Below are positions 14,890 to 17,662 of a stretch of DNA of 17,662 bases, piece by piece (position 1 is the stretch's first letter; each line of letters begins with the position of its first letter). The position numbers and the translations under genes are program-made. The stretch is from DATGIQ01 sp035295665 (GTDB lineage: Bacteria; Planctomycetota; Planctomycetia; Gemmatales; Gemmataceae): assembly GCA_035295665.1 (NCBI GenBank), contig DATGIQ010000486.1, positions 1-17,662 of the forward strand, in the 5' to 3' direction. The notes beneath the pieces are model-generated. The model did not search any database and had not been told where the DNA came from. It saw only the letters and a list, made by a program, of their open reading frames with translations.

Positions 14890-15275
14890 AGCAGTTCAAC
14901 GCGGCGTACCCGATCTCGGGTGAGGACCTGTCCGCCCTGCCGGTCAAGGCGATCGGCGCGGCGGTCGCATTCTACCACGCGGTGCTGGGTTTCTCGGTCG
15001 TGGCGAGCGACGAGGCGACGGCGACCTTGCAGCGGGACGGCGTGCGCCTCGGGCTGATCCGGAGGCCAGACCACAAGCCGGAGGAAGCCGGGTCGTGCGC
15101 GTTCGCGGTGGCCAACCTCGACGCGCTGCACCGGGAATTGGACGGGCGCGGCCTTGACTTGGGCGGCATCCGGATCGACGAGTGGGGCGGGAAGAAGTAC
15201 CGCGTGTTCTTCCTCCGTGAAGCCGAGAACGGCTATTGCTACTGCTTTAGCCAGCCAGCCAGGGCCGACACCTGA
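14886..15275 (+). CDS. VOC-superfamily (glyoxalase/bleomycin-resistance-like) protein
   Basis: This 129-residue protein fits a single VOC module pair: IGAAVAFYHAVLGFSVV (about 22-38), TATLQRDGVRLGLIRRP (about 46-62), CAFAVANLDALHRELDGRG (about 70-88) and the closing FFLREAENGYCYCFSQP (about 109-125). VOC proteins are metal-dependent lyases, dioxygenases or binding proteins; the usual metal ligands are not all obvious here, so enzyme activity is uncertain. The ATG lies inside the ankyrin gene end (ATGA at 14886-14889), with AAGGAG (14875-14880) five bases upstream. It may modify or bind a small molecule in partnership with the ankyrin protein, but nothing in the sequence shows that. Confidence 0.85.
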   Translation: MKQFNAAYPISGEDLSALPVKAIGAAVAFYHAVLGFSVVASDEATATLQRDGVRLGLIRRPDHKPEEAGSCAFAVANLDALHRELDGRGLDLGGIRIDEWGGKKYRVFFLREAENGYCYCFSQPARADT

Positions 15276-15277
15276 AA

Positions 15278-15294
15278 GCGGCGATGGACGCCGC
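15278..15294 (+). terminator. GC-rich hairpin just after the VOC stop
   Basis: GCGGCG (15278-15283) and CGCCGC (15289-15294) form a 6-bp all-GC stem with a five-base loop, two bases after the VOC stop codon. There is no T-run, so this is at most a factor-dependent or weak terminator. Confidence 0.3.
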
Positions 15295-15311
15295 GCGGCA
15301 TATCTTGATCG

Positions 15312-15450
15312 GTAACCGATGGCCCGCGGTCCGGGCCGTACCCGCTACGCCTGCCGTACCGGCTGGGGAGCGAGGCCGCGGGGGTGGTGGAGGCCGTGGA
15401 ACCGGGCATCACGGTGGTCCGCCTTGGCGACCGGGTCGTACGCCGAGGTC
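15312..15450 (+). pseudogene. Quinone oxidoreductase (MDR/zinc-type alcohol dehydrogenase-like) N-terminal fragment
   Basis: One plus frame reads RSGPYPLRLPYRLGSEAAG then VVEAVEPGITVVRLGDRVV. This matches the segment of NADPH:quinone oxidoreductase-like MDR proteins that in intact genes reads R-S-G-x-Y-P-L-x-L-P-x-x-x-G-S-E-x-A-G-V-V-E-x-V-G-P-G-V-x-x-x-x-x-G-D-R-V. A stop (TGA 15306-15308) lies just upstream and homology ends after GDRVV; no Rossmann domain follows. Another frame to 15528 continues (YAEVRLLSAHILLSLIARAQLAEA) but I do not recognise it. It is a degraded fragment, and the rest of 15455-15554 shows nothing I can name. Confidence 0.7.
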
Positions 15451-15554
15451 CGGCTGCTGTCAGCCCACATCCTCCTCTCGCTCATCGCACGCGCTCAGCT
15501 CGCCGAGGCAAAGACCTTGGGGAGCTGAGCGCGGAACGGTGGAGCGCCGGTCGC

Positions 15555-17639
15555 TTACCAGGTGACGGTGATGTTGGGGAAGGGATCGGGCAGGTCGACC
15601 GTAAAGCCACTATCGTCGAAGCTGACGCCCACGTCGAAGGGACCAGCCGAGGCATCCCCGTTCCCGGAGACGTGGACGCTGCCGCCCGCGTCGACCGAGA
15701 ACGCCAGATTGGCGTTGAGGTCGATGGTGCCGATGCCGACATCGAACGAGGCCGACAGGCTGGCGTCGAACTGGACCGAGCCGGTGACGTTCGAGAAGAC
15801 GAAGATAAACTGCGCACTGAAGGGGCCGAGGTCGGCGTTCACCGCGGTCGACAGGGCAAAGTGGCCCTGGTAGTCGACATAGCCTTTCAAGTCAAACGTG
15901 GCCAGACCCAGCAAGCTTGAGATCTGCGCATCGACGGTGATGTCGGTGGTGGCGATGGTAACCTCGGCGTGGCTCGCCGTGAAGCCAAGAGCGAGGGGCA
16001 CGTTATCCGCGTCCGCCGTTACCTGCCAGCTCGAGACGCCGTTGGAGTCCCAAGAGATCGATCCCTCCACGCTGTAGGTCGGCGTGTGCGAAACGTTCGA
16101 CACAACGGTCTGAAGCACGCCCCCCTGTTCCAGCGGTGTGTTGGCGAAGGGGTCGGGAGTGTCGGCGGCGAAGGCCAGGTAGCCGGGTGTATACATGGCC
16201 GTAGCATCGCCTACCGGCAGCGTGATGTCGAACGCATTCAGATCGTAGCCGAGCGACACATTGCCGTTGACGCCGATCGCGATGTCGTTGAGCGCATTTG
16301 TCGCCAGGCTGGTGAGGTTTACCTGGCCCTTCAGCAGCTTGCTGAAGGTATTCCCGGAGATCGCGAGCGGGTTGCCGGTGCCCTGGGCATCCAGGTTGAG
16401 CACGACCGAGCCCGACAGCGTGATGGGCAGGTCGCCCAGCGGGATGTTGTCGGCCTCGCCGAAAAGGTTACCGATGATGTGTTCGTTGACCGCGGTCGGC
16501 TGAGCCCAGGGGGTGAACGGGATGTAACCTTTGATCGAGCCGCCGACGGCGAAGTTCCCGATCCGGACAGCCACAGACGGGTCCGCCGGATCGAAGACGA
16601 AAGCGAGGGTTTCACCCTTCGTCGACACCGCCGCGCCGCCGAAACTGGCTGAAAAACCGCTGCTGACGGAGGCATAGAGGTACGGGACTCCGCTATCGAC
16701 GGGAAGATTCAGATCCGCCAGGTCGCTGCCCAACGCGGTGCCCCAGGAAACGCCGGGCAGTTGGACGGTGAGGCCGAGTTCGTTGCTCAGGTTCTTGAGC
16801 AGGCCGGTGCTGTTCAGACTCAGGTTGGGAATGCCGCTCAGCGTGGCGCTCGTCACGACACCGGCGTTCGGGACGTCGGGATCCGCCTTGTAACTGACGG
16901 TCAGCGGTGTGGCCTTGGGCACGGCGAGGGAGATGTTTCCCAGGGCCGATTTGAGCGTGAGCGTGCCCGAGGCAGTGAAGGTCGAAGAATCCCCCGCCCC
17001 GCTACGCACCCAGGTGCCGGTGATCTGGAAGCCGGCGCCGCCGGGCCCGCTGAGAGTGAGAATCTTGTTGGGGCCGAGGGGATTGCGCGGATTGAGGCTG
17101 AGCGAGACGGCGAGCGGACCCGTGGCCTGGAGCCCGTTGGCGTAGAGATGGCCACCCACCAGGCCATAGGTCACATTGTTGGCGTTGGGGCCGGTGCCCG
17201 GGACAATCGAGTCGTTGCTGTCGACCAGGAACGTGTTGCTGCCGGAGCCGCCAACGAGCTTGGCGTGACTGCCGCGCCCGTCCGCCTCCATCGCGATGGC
17301 GGTATCGTTCTCAAAGCCATCTCTGCCGCCGCCCCCGGTGAACTGGATCTTCTGGACCGCGGACAAGTTATAAGCCTTATTGGACGAGCCGTCATGGAAA
17401 TTGGCATCCACAACCACGGCGGAACTATTCGTGGAGTAGCCGACCGTGACCGTATCGTCGCCGGCATCCCCCTTCAGGACGAGCACGCCGTTGCTCAGGG
17501 AAGCGGTCACGGATGGCAACAAACGCTGGTCGAGGGGCTCGACGCCCAGGATAGGGCGGAGGGAGCGGGTGCGGCGGGCCGAGCGGCCGTGGTGCGTGGT
17601 GGGCAGCGGCTTGCGGAGCTTACGGATCAGGGAAAACAT
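15555..17639 (-). CDS. Secreted planctomycete-motif protein, beta-rich, function unknown
   Basis: This complete protein has 694 residues. ATG 17639 has GGAGG six bases upstream. The basic N-terminus (RKLRKPLP, GRSARRTRSLRP) leads to LGVEPLDQRLLPSV (about 32-45), the planctomycete extracellular motif, here with Pro before the Ser. What follows is a short G-D-A-G-D-D-T-V-T-V segment similar to the solenoid turns of the 1-4734 protein, then long runs of Gly/Ser/Thr/Asn-rich beta-strand repeats with almost no Cys. The C-terminal third alternates short amphipathic strands (GSVQFDASLSASFDVGIG, LNANLAFSVDAGGSVHVS), as in beta-sandwich, solenoid or barrel-like surface proteins, and ends VDLPDPFPNITVTW. 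I recognise no enzyme or binding domain. A cell-surface role is inferred from the motif and composition. It is transcribed toward the broken MDR fragment. Confidence 0.9.
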   Translation of the reverse strand: MFSLIRKLRKPLPTTHHGRSARRTRSLRPILGVEPLDQRLLPSVTASLSNGVLVLKGDAGDDTVTVGYSTNSSAVVVDANFHDGSSNKAYNLSAVQKIQFTGGGGRDGFENDTAIAMEADGRGSHAKLVGGSGSNTFLVDSNDSIVPGTGPNANNVTYGLVGGHLYANGLQATGPLAVSLSLNPRNPLGPNKILTLSGPGGAGFQITGTWVRSGAGDSSTFTASGTLTLKSALGNISLAVPKATPLTVSYKADPDVPNAGVVTSATLSGIPNLSLNSTGLLKNLSNELGLTVQLPGVSWGTALGSDLADLNLPVDSGVPYLYASVSSGFSASFGGAAVSTKGETLAFVFDPADPSVAVRIGNFAVGGSIKGYIPFTPWAQPTAVNEHIIGNLFGEADNIPLGDLPITLSGSVVLNLDAQGTGNPLAISGNTFSKLLKGQVNLTSLATNALNDIAIGVNGNVSLGYDLNAFDITLPVGDATAMYTPGYLAFAADTPDPFANTPLEQGGVLQTVVSNVSHTPTYSVEGSISWDSNGVSSWQVTADADNVPLALGFTASHAEVTIATTDITVDAQISSLLGLATFDLKGYVDYQGHFALSTAVNADLGPFSAQFIFVFSNVTGSVQFDASLSASFDVGIGTIDLNANLAFSVDAGGSVHVSGNGDASAGPFDVGVSFDDSGFTVDLPDPFPNITVTW

Positions 17640-17662
17640 GGCAAACCTCCAAAGGCGGTGGG

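Overview
The window looks like the chromosome of a planctomycete, probably from the Gemmataceae/Gemmatales. The strongest sign is that two large secreted proteins carry the short N-terminal E-x-L-x-x-R-x-L-x-S type motif of planctomycete extracellular proteins (ALEDRMVLS at 1..4734 minus; EPLDQRLLPS at 15555..17639 minus). A PQQ-type beta-propeller with the WPQFRGPNNSG opening and a sugar-dehydrogenase-like Gfo/Idh/MocA protein also fit that group. The DNA is GC-rich, and 14.0-15.5 kb looks richer still by eye.

Layout. (1) 1-4734, minus: a giant secreted protein entering through the left edge, with a beta-solenoid-like N-terminal part followed by about ten PKD/Ig-like repeats of about 100 residues. 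(2) 4735-5262: a 528-base divergent gap with no gene but five perfect or near-perfect dyads, one pair arranged as an H-type pseudoknot, and an extended -10 promoter. (3) 5263-9214, plus: tadA (tRNA adenosine deaminase), an exported PQQ-like beta-propeller protein and a fused two-domain ABC permease of the FbpB/ThiP type. The last two are separated by a long octamer-built inverted repeat. (4) 9230-11807, minus: a Gfo/Idh/MocA protein without the usual Lys and a second exported PQQ-like protein, convergent with the permease. One 11-bp hairpin holds both facing stop codons. (5) 12302-13341, minus: a complete type II toxin-antitoxin operon (excisionase-type HTH antitoxin, PIN toxin) with a recognisable promoter, overlapping direct repeats as candidate operator, and a Rho-independent terminator. 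(6) 13615-15450, plus: accessory or scarred DNA with an IS66 transposase tail, an ankyrin-repeat gene translationally overlapped with a VOC/glyoxalase gene, and a broken quinone-oxidoreductase fragment. (7) 15555-17639, minus: a second planctomycete-motif secreted protein, complete.

How it works together. Most of the window is envelope and periplasm biology: two secreted beta-rich proteins, two exported beta-propellers and an importer permease. There is one housekeeping gene (tadA) and an accessory patch of TA, IS remnant and small coupled genes. No single pathway links them. I do not see an obvious new defence or biosynthetic system. The best leads are regulatory or structural: the structured tadA-upstream gap, the shared stop-codon terminator, and the octamer palindrome before the permease. 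Everything here is read from sequence by eye, with no database search.
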